Below are positions 24,441 through 37,855 of a DNA stretch of 64,000 bases, one piece after another. The notes under the pieces are model-generated. The model searched no databases. It was not told the DNA's origin and was given only the letters and a program-made list of their open reading frames with translations. The DNA is from Calliopsis andreniformis (Eukaryota > Arthropoda > Insecta > Hymenoptera > Andrenidae): assembly GCF_051401765.1 (NCBI RefSeq), contig NW_027480422.1:13038001-13102000 (forward strand), read 5' to 3'. A program made the position numbers and the translations under genes. Every line of letters starts with the position of its first letter. Position 1 is the first letter of the stretch.

Positions 24441-27244
24441 CGGAACGTAGAAATGACCATTACTTCCACACTGTTTGCAATTATTCATATCATACAGTGG
24501 AAAAACTGTTGTATTTATATGGCATTTTATGCTTCTGGCATTGACTTCTAAGGCCCTAACTATTCGATGTGGTGGAGCAACGCCCTAGAGTGAAGCCTAG
24601 GTTGCCCGGAACGTATAAATGACCATAGCTTTCATACTGGTTGCAATTATTCGTTTTATACGATGGGAAAGCTGTTGTATTTATTTTGTATTCGGTGCTC
24701 CTGGCGTTGACTTCTTAGGCCCTAGCTATTGGATCTCGTGGAACAACGCCCTAGAGTGAAGCCTAGTTTGCCCGGAACGTAGTAATGACCATAACATTCA
24801 TACTGGTTGCAATTATACGTTTTATACGATGGAAAAACTGTTGTATTTTTACTTTATTTTATGCTTCTAGCGTTGACTTCTAAGTCCCTAGCTAATCGAT
24901 GTGGTGGAGCAACGCCCTAGAGTGAAGCCTAGGTTGCGCGGAACGTAGAAATGACCATACCTTTCACACTGGTTGCAATTATTCCTGTTATACAAGGGAA
25001 AAACTGTTGTATTTATATTGTATTTTATGCTTCTGGCGTTGACTTCCTGGGCCCTAACTATTCTATCTGGAGGATCAACGACCTGGAGTGATTCCTAGGT
25101 TGCCTGGAATGCAGAAATAACCATCACTTTCACACAGGTGGCAATTATTCCTGTTATACGATGGACAAACTGTTGGATTTTTAATGTACTTTATGCTTCT
25201 GGCGTTGACTTCTAAGGCCCTATGTATTCGATCTGGTGGAGCAATGTCTCAGTGTTAAGTCTAGGATGCCCGGAACGCAGAAATGGCCATTACTTTCACA
25301 CTGGTTGCAATTACTCATTTTATGCGATGGAAAAACTGTTGTACATATATCGTATTTTATGCTTCTAGCATTGACTTCTTAGGCCCTAACTATTCGATAT
25401 GGTGGAGCAACGCCCTAGAGTGAAGCCTAGGTTGCCCGAAACGTAGAAATGACCATAACTATCAGACTGGTTGCAATTATTCGTTTTATGAGATGGGAAG
25501 ACTGTTGTATTTATATTGTATTTTATAGCTATGGCGTTGTCTTCTAGGGCCGTAGCTATTCGATGTGGTTGAGCAACGCCCTAGACTGAAACATAGGTTG
25601 CCCGATACGTAGAAATGGCCATTACTTCCACACTGTTTGCAATTATTCGTATTATACAGTGGAACAACTGTTGTATTTTTATGGCATTTTATGTTTCTTG
25701 CTTTGACTTCTGAGGCCCTAACTATTCGATGTGGTGGAGCAACGCCCTAGAGCGAAGCCTAGGCTGCCCGGAACGTAGAAGTGACCATAGCTTTCACACT
25801 GGTTGCATTTATTCCTGTTATACAAGGGAAAAACTGTTGCATTTATATTGTATTTTATGCTTCTGGCGTTGACTTCTTAGGCCCTAACTATTCGATCTGG
25901 TGGAGCATGGCCCTAGAGTGAAGCCTAGGTTGCCCGGAACGTAGAAATGACCATGTCTTTCACACTGGTTGCAAATATTCGTGTTATACGATGGAAAAAC
26001 TGTTGTATTTATATTATATTGTATGCTTCAGACGTTGACTTCTAAGGCCGTAGCTATTCGATGTGGTGGAGAAATGCCCTAGAGTGAAGCCTAGGTTGCC
26101 CGGAAAGTAGAAATGACCATTACCTCCACACTGTTTGCAATTATTCATTTTATACAATGGAAAAACTGTTGTATTTATATTGTTTTTTATAGTTATGGCG
26201 TTGACTTCTAAGGCCGTAGCTATTCGATGTGGTGGAGCAATGCCCTAGAGTGAAGCCTAGGATGCCCGCAACGTAGAAATGACCATATCTTTCACACTGT
26301 TTGCAATTATTCCTGTTATACGATTGAAAAACTGTTTTATCTATATTGTGTTTTATGCTTCTGGCGTTGACTTCTAAGGCCGCAGCTAATCGATGTGGTG
26401 GAGAAACGCCCTAGAGTGAAGCCTAGATTGCCCGGAAAGTAGAAATGACCATACCTTTCACACTGGTTGCAATTATTCCTGTTATACGATGGAAAAGCTG
26501 TTGTATTTGTATTGTATTTTATGCTTCTGGCGTAGACTTCTTAGGCCCTAACTATTCGATCTGGTGGAACGACGCCCTAGAGAGAAGCCTAGATTGCCCG
26601 GAACGTAGAAATGACCATAACTATCAGACTGGTTGCAATTATTCGTTTTATACGATGGAAAGACTGTTGTACATATATCGTATTGTATGCTTCTGGCGTT
26701 GACTTCATAGGCCCTAACTATTCGATCTGGTGGAGCAACGCCCTAGGGTGAAGCCTAGGTTGCCCTGAACGTAGAAATAACCATAACTTTCATACTGGAT
26801 GCAATTATACGTTTTATACGATGGAAAAAGTGTTGTATTTATTTTGTGATTGGTGCTCCTGGCGTTGACTTCTTAGGCCCTGACTATTGGATCTGGTGGA
26901 CCAACGCCCTAGAGTGAAGCCTAGCTTGCCCGGAACGTAGAAATGACCATTACTTCCACACTGTTTGCAATTATTCATATTATACAGTTGAAAAACTGTT
27001 GTATTTATATTGTATTTTATGCTTCTGGCATTGACTTCTAAAGCCCTAACTATTCGATGTGGTGGAGCAACGCCTTAGAGTGAAGCCTAGGTTGCCCGGA
27101 AAGTAGATATGACCATAGCTTTCACACTGGTTGCAATTATTCCTGTTATACGATTTAAAAACTGTTTTATCTATATTGTGTTTTATGCTTCTGGCGTTGA
27201 CTTCTAAGGCCGCAGCTATTCGATGTGGTGGAGAAACGCCCTAG

Positions 27245-27364
27245 AGTGAAGCCTAGATTGCCCGGAAAGTAGAAATGACCATTACCTCCACACTGTTTGC
27301 AATTATTCATTTTATACAATGGAAAGGCTGTTGTATTTGTATTGTATTTTATGCTTCTGGCGTA
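27245..27364 (+). repeat. 120-bp conversion-like patch
   Basis: Copy 1 (7,665-7,784) and copy 2 are nearly identical on both sides. Between 27,245 and 27,364 they differ at many sites: GATTGCCCGGAAAGTAG against GGTTGCCCGGAACGTAG, ATTACCTCCACACTGTTTG against ATACCTTTCACACTGGTTG, and ATTCATTTTATACAATGG against ATTCCTGTTATACAAGGG. The patch resembles a composite of monomers near 26,420 and 26,118. There is no length change. This is what a short gene-conversion tract or a local double exchange would leave. Confidence 0.8.
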
Positions 27365-29327
27365 GACTTCTTAGGCCCTAACTATTCGATCTGGTGGAGC
27401 AACGCCCTAGGGTGAAGCCTAGGTTGCCCGGAACGTAGAAATGACCATACCTTTCACACTGGTTGCAATTATTCCTGTTATACAAGGGAAAAACTGTTGT
27501 ATTTATATTGTATTTTATGCTTCCGGCGTTGACTTCCTGGGACCTAACTATTCTATCTGGAGGAGCAACGCCCTAGAGTGAAGCCTAGGTTGCCCGGAAT
27601 GCAGAAATGACCATCACTTTCACACTGGTGGCAATTATTCCTGTTATACGATGGAGACTGTTGTATTTTTAATGTACTTTATGCTTCTGGCGTTGACTTC
27701 TAAGGCCCTATGTATTCGATCTGGTGGAGCAATGCCTCAGTGTTAAGTCTAGGATGCCCGGAACGTAGAAATGGCCGTTACTTTCACACTGGTAGCAATT
27801 ACTCATTTTATACGATGGAAAAACTGTTGTACATATATCGTATTTTATGCTTCTGGCATTGACTTCTTAGGCCATAACTATTCGATCTGGTGGAGCAACG
27901 CCATAGCGTGAAGCCTAGGTTGCCCGGAACGTAGAAATAACCATTACTTCCACACTGTTTGCAATTATTCGTGTTATACAAGGGAATAACTGTTGTATTT
28001 ATACTGCAGTTTATGCTTCTGGCGTTGACTTCTTGGTCCCTAACTATTCGATCTGGCGGAACAACGCCCTAGAGTGAATCCTACGTTGCCCGGAACGTAG
28101 AAATGACCATCACTTTCACACTGGTTGCAATTATTCCGGTTATACGATGGAGAAACTGTTGGATCTATTTTGTATTTTATGCTTCTGCCGTTGACTTCTT
28201 AGGTCCTAACTATTGGATCTGGTGGAGCAACGCCCTCTGGTGAAGCCCAGGTTGCCCGGAACGTAGAAATGACCATAACTTTCATACTGATTGCAATTAT
28301 TCGTATTACACGATGGAAAATCTGTTGTATTTATATTGTATTTTAACCTTCTGGCGTTGGCTTCTAAGGCCGTAACTATTCGATGTGGTGCACCAACGCC
28401 CTGGAGTGAAGCCTAGGTTGCCCTGATCGTAGAAATGACCATATCTTTCATACTGATTGCAATTATTCGTATTATACGATGGAAAATCTGTTGTATTTAT
28501 ATTGTATTTTAACCTTCTGGCGTTGACTTCTAAGGCCGTAGCTGTTCGATCTGGTGGAGCAACGCCCTAGAGAGAAGCCTAGGTTGCCCGGAACGTAGAA
28601 ATGACCATTAGGTTCAGGCATGTTGCAATTGTTCCTGTTATACGATGAAAGAACTGTTGCATTGTTATTGTGTTTTATGCGTCTGGAGATGTTTTCTCAG
28701 GCCCTAACTATTCGACCTGGTGGACCAACGCCAAAGAGTGAAGCCTAGGTTACCCGGAACGTAGAAATGACCAGTACTTTCACACTGGTTGCAATTATTC
28801 GTATTATACGATGGAAAAACTGTTGTATTTATATTGTATTTTATGCTTCTGGTGTAGACTTCTTAGGCCGTAGCTATTCGAACTGGAGGAACAACGCCAT
28901 AGAGTTAAGTCTAGGATGCCCGGAACGTAGAAATGGCCATTGCTTTCACACTGGTTGCATTTATTCGTTTGATACGATGGAAAAGCTCTTGTACATATAT
29001 CGTATTTTAAGCTTCTGGCGTTGACTTCTTAGGCCCTAACTATTGGATCTGGTGGAGCAACGCCTCGAGTGAAGCCTAGGTTGCCCGGAACGTAGAAATG
29101 ACCATAACCTTCATACTGATTGCAATTATTCGTTTTATACGATGGAAAAACTGTTATATTTATATTGTATTTTAACATTCTGGCGTTGACTTCTAAGGCT
29201 GTAGCTATTCGATGTGGTGCAGCAACGCCCTGGAGTGAAGCCTAGGTTGCCCTGATCGTAGAAATGACCATATCTTTCACACTGGTTGCAATTATTCCTG
29301 TTATACGATGGAAAAACTGTTGTATTT

Positions 29328-31391
29328 ATATTGCAGTTTATGCTTATGGCGTTGACTTCTTAGTCCCTAACTATTCGATCTGGTGGAGCAACGCCCAAGA
29401 GTGAAGTCTAGGTTGCACGGAACGTAGAAATGCCCATTTCTTTCACACTGGTTGTAATTATTCCTGTTATACGATGGAATAACTGCTCTATTATTATTTT
29501 ATTTTATGCTTCTGGCGTTGACTTCTTAGGCCCTAACTATTGGATCTGGTGGAGGAACGCCCTAGAGTGAAGCCTAGGTTGCCCGGAACGTGGAAATGAC
29601 CATCACGTTCACATTTGTTGCAATTATTCCCGTTATACGATGGAAAAACTGTTGTATTTTTATTGTATTTTATGTTTCGGGCGTTGACTTCTAAGGCCTT
29701 AGCTATTCTATCTGGTGGAGCAACGCCCTAGGGTGAAGCCTAGGTCGCCCGGAACGTAGAAATGACCATACTTTTCACACTGGTTGCAATTATGCCAGTT
29801 ATACGATGGTAAAACTGTTGTATTTTAATTGTATTTTATGCGTCTGGAGTTGTTTTCTAAGGCCCCGACTATTCGACCTGGTGGAGCAAAGCCCTAGAGT
29901 GACGTCTAGGTTGCACGGAACGTAGAAATGTCCATTTCTTTCACACTGGTTGTAATTATTCCTGTTATACGATGGAATAACTGCTCTATTTTTATTTTAT
30001 TTTATGCTTCTCGCGTTGACTTTTAAGGCCCTAGATATACGATCTGGTGGAGCATCGCCCTAGGGTGAAGCCTAGGTTGCCCGGAACGTAGAAATGACCA
30101 TATCTTTCACAGTGTTTGCAATTATTCCTGTTATACGATTGAAAAACTGTTGTATTTATATTGTATTTTATGCTTCTGGCGTTGACTTCTAAGGTCCTAA
30201 CTATTGGATCTGTTGGAGCAACGCCCTAGGGTGAAGCCTAGGTTGCCCGGAACGTAGAAATGACCATACCTTTCACACTGGTTGCAATTATTCCTGTAAT
30301 ACGATGGAAAAGCTGTTGTATTTGTATTGTATTTTATGCTTCTGGCGTAGGCTTCTTAGGCCCAAACTATTCGATCTGGTGGAACGACGACCTAGAGTGA
30401 AGCCTAGGTTGCCCGTATCGTAGAAATGACCATATATTTCACACTGATTGCAATTATTCCTGTTATACAAGGGAAAAACTTTGCATTTTTATTGTATTTT
30501 ATGCCTCTGGCGTTGACTTCTAAGTCCCTAGCTATTCGATCTGGTGGAGCAAGGCCCTAGAGCGAAGCCTAGATTGCCCGGAACATAGAAATGACCTGTA
30601 CTTTCACACTGGTTGCAATTATTCCTGTTACACTATGGAAAAACTCTTGCATTTTTATTGTATTTTATGCCTCTGGCGTTGACTTCTAAGACCCTAGCTA
30701 TTCGATCTGGTGCAGCAAGGCCCTAGAGCGAAGCCTAGGTTACTCAGAACGTAGAAATGACCATTACCTTCACACTGCTTGCAATTATACATCTTATACG
30801 GTGGAAAATCTGTTGTATTTATATTGTATTTTATGCTTCTGGCGTTGACTTCCTGGGCGCTAACTATTCGATCTGGTGGGACAATGCCCTAGAGTGAAGC
30901 CTATGTTGCCCGGAACGTAGAAATGACCATAACTTTCACACTGGTTGCAATTATTCGTTTTATACGATGGAAAAACTGTTCTATTTATTTTGTATTTTAT
31001 GCTTCGGGCGTTGACTTCTAAGGCCCTAACTTTTCGATCTGGTGGAGCAACGCTCTAGAGTGAAGCCTAGGTTGCCCAGAACGTAGAAATGACCATTACC
31101 TTCACACTGCTTGCAATTATACATCTTATACGGTGGAAAAACTGTTGTACATATGTTGTATTTTATTCTTCTGGCGTTGACTTCCTGGGCCCTAGCTATT
31201 CGATCTGGTGGAGCAACGCCCTAGAGTGAAGTCTAGGTTGCACGGAACGTAGACATGCCAATTTCTTTCACACTGGTTGTAATTATTCCTGTTATACGAT
31301 GGAATAACTGCTCTATTTTTATTTTATTTTATGCTTCTGGCGTTGACTTCTAAGGCCCTAGCTATTCGATCTGGTGGAGCAACGCCCTAGC
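29328..31391 (+). repeat. domain transition, mosaic monomers
   Basis: About 12 monomers follow directly after the end of the domain A duplication. The first has the GCAGTTTATG variant at 29,333 in a new context (TGCTTATGGCG). Several monomers are found only here, including the TTACACTATGG and ACATCTTATACGGTGG types near 30,630, 30,787 and 31,123. A one-base deletion lies near 30,478 (AAACTTTGCATT). I see no long duplicate of this segment as a whole in the window. Confidence 0.75.
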
Positions 31392-32386
31392 GTGAAGCCT
31401 AGGTTGCCCGGAACGTAGAAATGACCCTCACGTTCACATTTGTTGCAATTATTCCCATTATGCGATGGAAAAACTGTTTTATTTTTATTGTATTTTTTGT
31501 TTCGGGCGTTGACTTCTAAGTCCCTAGCTATTCTATCTGGTGGAACAATGCCTCAGTGTTAAGTCTAGGATGCCCGGAACGTAGATATGGCCGTTACTTT
31601 CACACTGGTTGCAATTATTAATTTTATACGATGGTAAAACTGTTGTACATATATCGTATTTTATGCTTCTGGCGTTGACTTCTTAGGCCCTAACTATTCG
31701 CTCTGGTGGAACAACGCCCTCGAGTGATGCATAGGTCTCCCGGATCGTAGAAATGACCATTACTTGCACACTGGTTGCAATTATTCGTTTTATACGATGG
31801 AAAAACTGTTGTATTTTTATTTTATTTTATGCTTCTGGCGTTGACTTCTAAGACCCTAGCTATTCGATCTGGTGGAGCAACGCCCTAGAGCGAAGCCTAG
31901 GTTGCCCGGAACGTAGAAATGGCCATCACCTTCACTCTGGTTGCAATTATTCCTGTTATACGAAGGAAAAACTCTTGTATTTATATTATATTTTATGCTT
32001 CAGGCGTTGACTTCTAAGGCCGTAGCTATTCGATCTGGTGGAGCAACGAACTAGGGTGAAGCCTAGGTTGCCCGGAACGTAGAAATGACCAATACTTTCA
32101 CACTGGTTGCAATTATTCGTTATATACGATGGAAAAACTGTTGTATTTATTTTGTATTTGGTGCTTCTGGCATAGACTTCTTAAGCCCTAACTATTGGTT
32201 GTGGTGGACCAACGCCCTAGAGTGAAGCCTACGTTGCCCGGAACGTAGTAATGACCATTTCTTTCACACTGGTTGTAATTATTCCTGGTATACGATGGAA
32301 GAACTGCTCTATTTTTATTTTATTTTATGCTCCTGGCGTTGACTTCTAAGGACCTAGCTATTCGATCTGGTGGAGCAACGCCCTAG
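31392..32386 (+). repeat. six-monomer block repeated at about 35,874-36,868
   Basis: This block recurs 4,482 bp (27 monomers) downstream. The shared series is CCCTCACGTTCACATTTG, then TTGCAATTATTAATTTTATACG, GATGCATAGGTCTCCCGG, GACCCTAGCTATTCG, AATACTTTCACACTGG with CGTTATATACG, and CTGGTATACGATGG. Parts of the same series recur at about 45,361-45,950 and in related order near 55,320-55,650 and 63,790-64,000. Confidence 0.82.
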
Positions 32387-33770
32387 GGTGAAGCCTAGGT
32401 TGCCCGGAACGTAGAAATTGCCATAACATTCATACTGGTTGTAATTATTCCTGTTATGCGATGGAAAAACTGCTCTATTTTTATTTTATTTTGTGCTCCT
32501 GGCGCTGACTTCTAAAGACCTAGCTATTCGATCTGGTAGTGCAACGCCCTAGGGTGAAGCCTATGTTGTCCGGAACGTAGAAATGCCCATTACTTTCACA
32601 CTGGTTGTAATTATTCCTGTTATATGACGGAAAAACTGTTGTATTTATATTGTATTTTATGCGTCTGGAGTTGTTTTCTAAGCCCCAAACTATTCGACCT
32701 GGTAGACCAACAACGTAGAGTGAAGCCAAGGATGCCCGCAACGTAGAAATGACCATATCTTTCACACTGTTTGCAATTATTCCTGTTATACGATTGAAAG
32801 ACTGTTGTATTTATATTGTATTTTATGCTTCTGGCGTTGACTTCCAAGGCCGCAGCTATTCGATGTGGTGAAACAACGCTCTAGAGTGAAGCCTAGGTTG
32901 CCCGGAATGTAGAAATGACCATCACTTTCACACTGGTTGCTATTATTCCCGTTATACGATGGAAAAACAGTTGTATTTTTATTGTATTTTATGTTTCGGG
33001 CGTTGACTTCTAAGGCCCTAGCTATTCGATCTGGTGGAGCAACGCCCTAGAGTGAAGTCTAGGTTGCACGGAACGTAGAAATGCCCATTTCTTTCACACT
33101 GTTTGCAATTATTCCTGTCATACGTTGGAAAAACTGTGGTATTTTTATTTAATTTTATGCTCCGGGCGTTGACTTCTGAGGTCCTAACTATTGGATCTGG
33201 TGGAGCAACGCCCTAGAGTGAAGCCTAGGTTGCACGGAACGTAGAAATGACCATACCCTCCACACTTGTTGCAATTATTCGTATTATACGATGGAAAAAC
33301 TGTTGCATTTATATTGTATTTTGTGCTTCTGGCGTTGACTTCTTAGGCCCTAACTAATCGATCTGGTGGAGCAACGCCCTACAGAGAAGCCTAGATTTCC
33401 CGGAATGTAGAAAAGACCATTACCTTCAGGCATGTTGCAATTGTTCCTGTTATACGATGAAAGAACTGTTGTATTTTTCTTGTGTTTTATGCGTCTGGAG
33501 TTGTTTTCTAAGGCCCTGACTATTCGACCTGGTGGAGCAACGCCCTAGAGTGAAGCCTAGGTTGCACGGAACGTAGAAATGCCCATTACCATCACACTGG
33601 TTGTAATTATTCCTGTTATACGATGGAAAAACTGTTGTATTTATATTATATTTTATGCTTCAGGCGTTGACTTCTAAGGCCGTAGCTATTCGATGTGGTG
33701 GAGCAACGCCCTAGGGTGAAGCCTAGGTTGCCCGGAACGTAGAAATGGCCATCACCTTCACTCTGGTTGC
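32003..33770 (+). repeat. domain B block, copy 1 of 3 (about 10.6 monomers)
   Basis: The block 32,003-33,770 recurs at 46,943-48,710 (offset 14,940, 90 monomers) and at 49,765-51,532 (a further 2,822, 17 monomers), with very few differences. It includes the ATATGACGG monomer, the CCAAACTATTCG and ACCAACAACG variant, the GTCATACGTTGG monomer and one CAGGCATGTTGC monomer. The right end is sharp: TGCTATTATTCC here against TGCAATTATTCC in the others. A shorter fourth copy covers about 41,870-42,880. Confidence 0.88.
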
Positions 33771-36700
33771 TATTATTCCTGTTATACGATGGAAAAACTG
33801 TTGTCTTTTTATTGTATTTTATGCTCCGGGCGTTGACTTCTAATTCTGTAGCTATTCGATCTGGTAGAGCAACGCCCTAGAGTTAAGTGTAGGATGCCCG
33901 GAACGTAGAAATGGCCATTGCTTTCACACTGGTTGCACTTATTCGTTTGATACGATGGAAAAGCTCTTGTACATATATCGTATTTTATGCTTCTAGCGTT
34001 GACTTCTTAGGACCTAACTATTCGATCTGGTGGAGCAACGCCCTAGGGTGAAGCCTATGTTGCCCGGAACGTAGAAATGACCATATATTTCACACTGGTT
34101 GCAATTGTGCCAGTTATATGATGGTAAAACTGTTGCATTTTTATTGTATTTTATGCGCCTGGAGTTGTTTTCTAAGGCCCCAACTATTCGACCTGGTGGA
34201 GCAACGCCCTAGGGTGAAGCCTAGGTTGGCCGGAACGTAGAAATGACCATTACCTTCACACTGTTTACAAATATACATTATATACGATGGAAAAGCTGTT
34301 GTATTTATATTGTATTTTATGTTTCTGGCGTTGACTTCTTAGGCCCTAACTGTTGAATCTGGTGGACCAACGGACTAGAGTGAAGCCTAGGTTGCCGGAA
34401 CGTCGAAATGACCATCACTTTCACATTTGTTGCAATTATTCCCGTTATACGATGGAAAAACTGTTGTATTTTTATTGTATTTTATGCTTCTGGGATTGAC
34501 TTCTAAGGCCCTAACTATTCGATCTGGTGGATCAACGCCCTAGAGTGAAGCCTAGGTTGCCCGGAACGTAGAAATGACCATTACTTTCACTCTGGTTGCA
34601 ATTATACATGCTATACGATGGACAAACTGTTGGACTTTGATTGTACTTTATACTTCTGGCGTTGACTTCTAAGGCCCTATGTATTCGATCTGGTGGAGCA
34701 ATGCCTCAGAGTTAAGTCTAGGACGCCTGGAACGTAGAAATTACCGTTACCTTCACGCTTGTTTCAATTATTCCTGTTATACGATGGACAAACTGTTGGA
34801 TTTTGATTGTACTTTATGCTTCTGGCGTTGACTTCTAAGGCCCTATGTATTCGATCTGGTGGAGCAATGCATCAGAGTTAAGTCTAGGATGCCCGCAACG
34901 TAGAAATGTCCACTACTTTCACACTGGTTGCAATTATTCGTTTTATACGAAGGAAAAACTGCAGTACATACGTCGTATTTTATGCTTCTGGCGTTGATTT
35001 CTTAGGCCCTAACGATTCGATCTGTTGGAGCACCGCCCTAGAGTGAAGCCTAGGTTGCCCGGAACGTAGAACTGACCAACACTTTCACACTGGTTGCAAT
35101 TATTCCTGTTATATGATGGAAAAACTGTTGTATCTATTTTGCATTTTATGCTTCTGGCGTTGACTTCTTAGGCCCTAACTATTCGATCTGGTGGAGTAAC
35201 GCCCTAGAGAGAAGCCTAGATTTCCCGGAATGTAGAAATAACCATTACCTTCAGGCATGTTGCAATTGTTCCTGTTATTCGATGAAAGAACTGTTGTATT
35301 TTTATTGTGTTTTATGCGTCTGGAGTTGTTTTCTCAGGCCCTAACTATTCGACCTGGTAGACCAACGCCCTAGAGTGAAGCCTAGGTTGCACGGAACGTA
35401 GAAATGCCCATTACTTTCACACTGGTTGCAATTATTCGTTTTATACGATGGAAAAGCTGTTGTATTTATATTGTATTTTAACCCTCTGGCGTTGACTTCT
35501 AAGGCCGTAGCTATTCGATCTGGTGGAGCAACGAACTAGGGTGAAGCCTAGGTTGCCCGGAACGTAGAAATGACCAATACTTTCACACTGGTTGCAATTA
35601 TTCGTTACATACGATGGAAAAACTGTTGTATTTATTTTGTATTTGGTGCTTCTGGCATTGACTTCTTAAGCCCTAACTATTGGTTGTGGTGGACCAACGC
35701 CCTAGAGTGAAGCCTACGTTGCCCGGAACGTAGTAATGACCATTTCTTTCACACTGGTTGTAATTATTCCTGGTATACGATGGAAGAACTGCTCTATTTT
35801 TATTTTATTTTATGCTCCTGGCGTTGACTTCTAAGGACCTAGCTATTCGATCTGGTGGAGCAACGCCCTAGGGTGAAGCCTAGGTTGCCCGGAACGTAGA
35901 AATGACCCTCACGTTCACATTTGTTGCAATTATTCCCATTATGCGATGGAAAAACTGTTTTATTTTTATTGTATTTTTTGTTTCGGGCGTTGACTTCTAA
36001 GTCCCTAGCTATTCTATCTGGTGGAACAATGCCTCAGTGTTAAGTCTAGGATGCCCGGAACGTAGATATGGCCGTTACTTTCACACTGGTTGCAATTATT
36101 AATTTTATACGATGGTAAAACTGTTGTACATATATCGTATTTTATGCTTCTGGCGTTGACTTCTTAGGCCCTAACTATTCGCTCTGGTGGAACAACGCCC
36201 TCGAGTGATGCATAGGTCTCCCGGATCGTAGAAATGACCATTACTTGCACACTGGTTGCAATTATTCGTTTTATACGATGGAAAAACTGTTGTATTTTTA
36301 TTTTATTTTATGCTTCTGGCGTTGACTTCTAAGACCCTAGCTATTCGATCTGGTGGAGCAACGCCCTAGAGCGAAGCCTAGGTTGCCCGGAACGTAGAAA
36401 TGGCCATCACCTTCACTCTGGTTGCAATTATTCCTGTTATACGAAGGAAAAACTCTTGTATTTATATTATATTTTATGCTTCAGGCGTTGACTTCTAAGG
36501 CCGTAGCTATTCGATCTGGTGGAGCAACGAACTAGGGTGAAGCCTAGGTTGCCCGGAACGTAGAAATGACCAATACTTTCACACTGGTTGCAATTATTCG
36601 TTATATACGATGGAAAAACTGTTGTATTTATTTTGTATTTGGTGCTTCTGGCATAGACTTCTTAAGCCCTAACTATTGGTTGTGGTGGACCAACGCCCTA

Positions 36701-36879
36701 GAGTGAAGCCTACGTTGCCCGGAACGTAGTAATGACCATTTCTTTCACACTGGTTGTAATTATTCCTGGTATACGATGGAAGAACTGCTCTATTTTTATT
36801 TTATTTTATGCTCCTGGCGTTGACTTCTAAGGACCTAGCTATTCGATCTGGTGGAGCAACGCCCTAGAGTGAAGCCTAG

Positions 36880-37855
36880 GTTGCCCGGAACGTAGAAGTG
36901 GCCATCACCTTCACTCTGGTTGCAATTATTCCTGTTATACGATGGAAAAACTGTTGTATTTATATTATATTTTATGCTTCAGGCGTTGACTTCTAAGGCC
37001 GTAGCTATTCGACGTGGTGGAGCAATGCCCTAGAGTGATGCCTAGGTCTCCCGGATCGTAGAAATGACCATTACTTGCACACTGGTTGCAATTATTCGTT
37101 TTATACGATGGAAAAACTGTTGTATTTATTTTGTATTTGGTGCTCGTGGCGTTGACTTCTTAGGCCCTAACTATTGGATCTGGTGGACCAACGCCCTAGA
37201 GTGAAGCCTAGGTTGCCCGGAACGTAGAAATGACCATAGCATTCATACTGTTTGCAATTATTCGTTTTATACGATGGAAAGACTGTTGTATTTTTATTTT
37301 ATTTTATGCTTCTGGCGGTGACTTCTTAGGCCCTAACTACAGGATCTGGTGGACCAACGCACTAGAGTGAAGCCTAGGTTGCCCGGAACGTGGAAATGAC
37401 CATCACGTTCACATTTGTTGCAATTATTCCCGTTATACGATGGAAAAACTGTTGTATATTTATTGTATTTTATGTGTCGGGCGTTGACTTCTAAGGCCCT
37501 AGCTATTCGATCTGGTGGAGCAATGCCTCAGTGTTAAGTCTAGGATGCCCAGAACGTAGAAATGGCCGTTACTTTCACACTGGTTGCAATTATTCATTTT
37601 ATACGATGAAAAACTGTTGTATTTATTTTGTATTTGGTGCTTCTGGCATTGACTTCTTAAGCCCTAACTATTGGTTGTGGTGGACCAACGCCCTGGAGTG
37701 AAGCCTAGGTTGCCCGGAACGTAGTAATGACCATATCTTTCTCACTGGTTGAAATTATGCCAGTTATACGATGGTAAAACTGTTGTATTTTTATTGTATT
37801 TTATGCGTCTGGAGTTGTTTTCTAAGGCCCCAACTATTAGACCTGGTGGAGCAAC
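36880..37855 (+). repeat. block repeated at about 48,667-49,643
   Basis: About six monomers match at an offset of 11,787, which becomes 11,788 after a one-base deletion here near 37,603 (GATGAAAAACTG). Shared variants include GGTGCTCGTGGCG, CTAACTACAGG, TGTATATTTATTG, TATGTGTCGGGCG and CTCACTGGTTGAAATTATG. Parts recur again at about 51,490-51,830 and about 51,970-52,680. Confidence 0.84.

Larger units (their letters stand above)
1..29327 (+). repeat. domain A of the array
   Basis: This left domain is marked by monomer variants such as TACAAGGGAAAAACTG, ATAACTATCAGACTGG, GTTATGGCGTTGTCTTC with TAGGGCCG, and TATATGGCATTTTATG. I found these mainly or only here. It holds the large 18-19.6 kb offset duplication and the nested 3- and 17-monomer duplications. 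The right limit is where the second copy of the large block stops matching the first (position 29,328). It is a change of variant composition, not a break in the satellite. Some variants, including the CAGGCATGTTGC type, are shared with domain B, so the two domains are branches of one family. Confidence 0.8.
18087..29327 (+). repeat. large duplicated block, copy 2
   Basis: This second copy of 1-9,747 is longer by 1,494 bp (nine monomers). It gains three monomers near 19,345-19,842, loses two relative to about 3,700-4,065 of copy 1, and gains eight in a rearranged zone at about 22,868-24,440. From about 24,440 to 29,327 it follows copy 1 at a constant offset of 19,580. The differences there are scattered single bases and one 120-bp patch (27,245-27,364). 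Confidence 0.9.

Noticed and set aside
1..29327. The large duplication as a pure assembly artefact
   Set aside because: Not excluded, but less likely. The copies differ by whole-monomer gains and losses, many single bases and a 120-bp patch, whereas a false duplication would normally be identical. Read-depth and spanning ultra-long reads would decide.
32520..32847. Overlapping minus-strand ORFs of 75 and 81 codons, repeated at 47,460-47,787 and 50,282-50,609
   Set aside because: They are identical simply because the DNA block is duplicated. Two overlapping frames are open over the same DNA, which fits chance openness of one monomer variant rather than coding.
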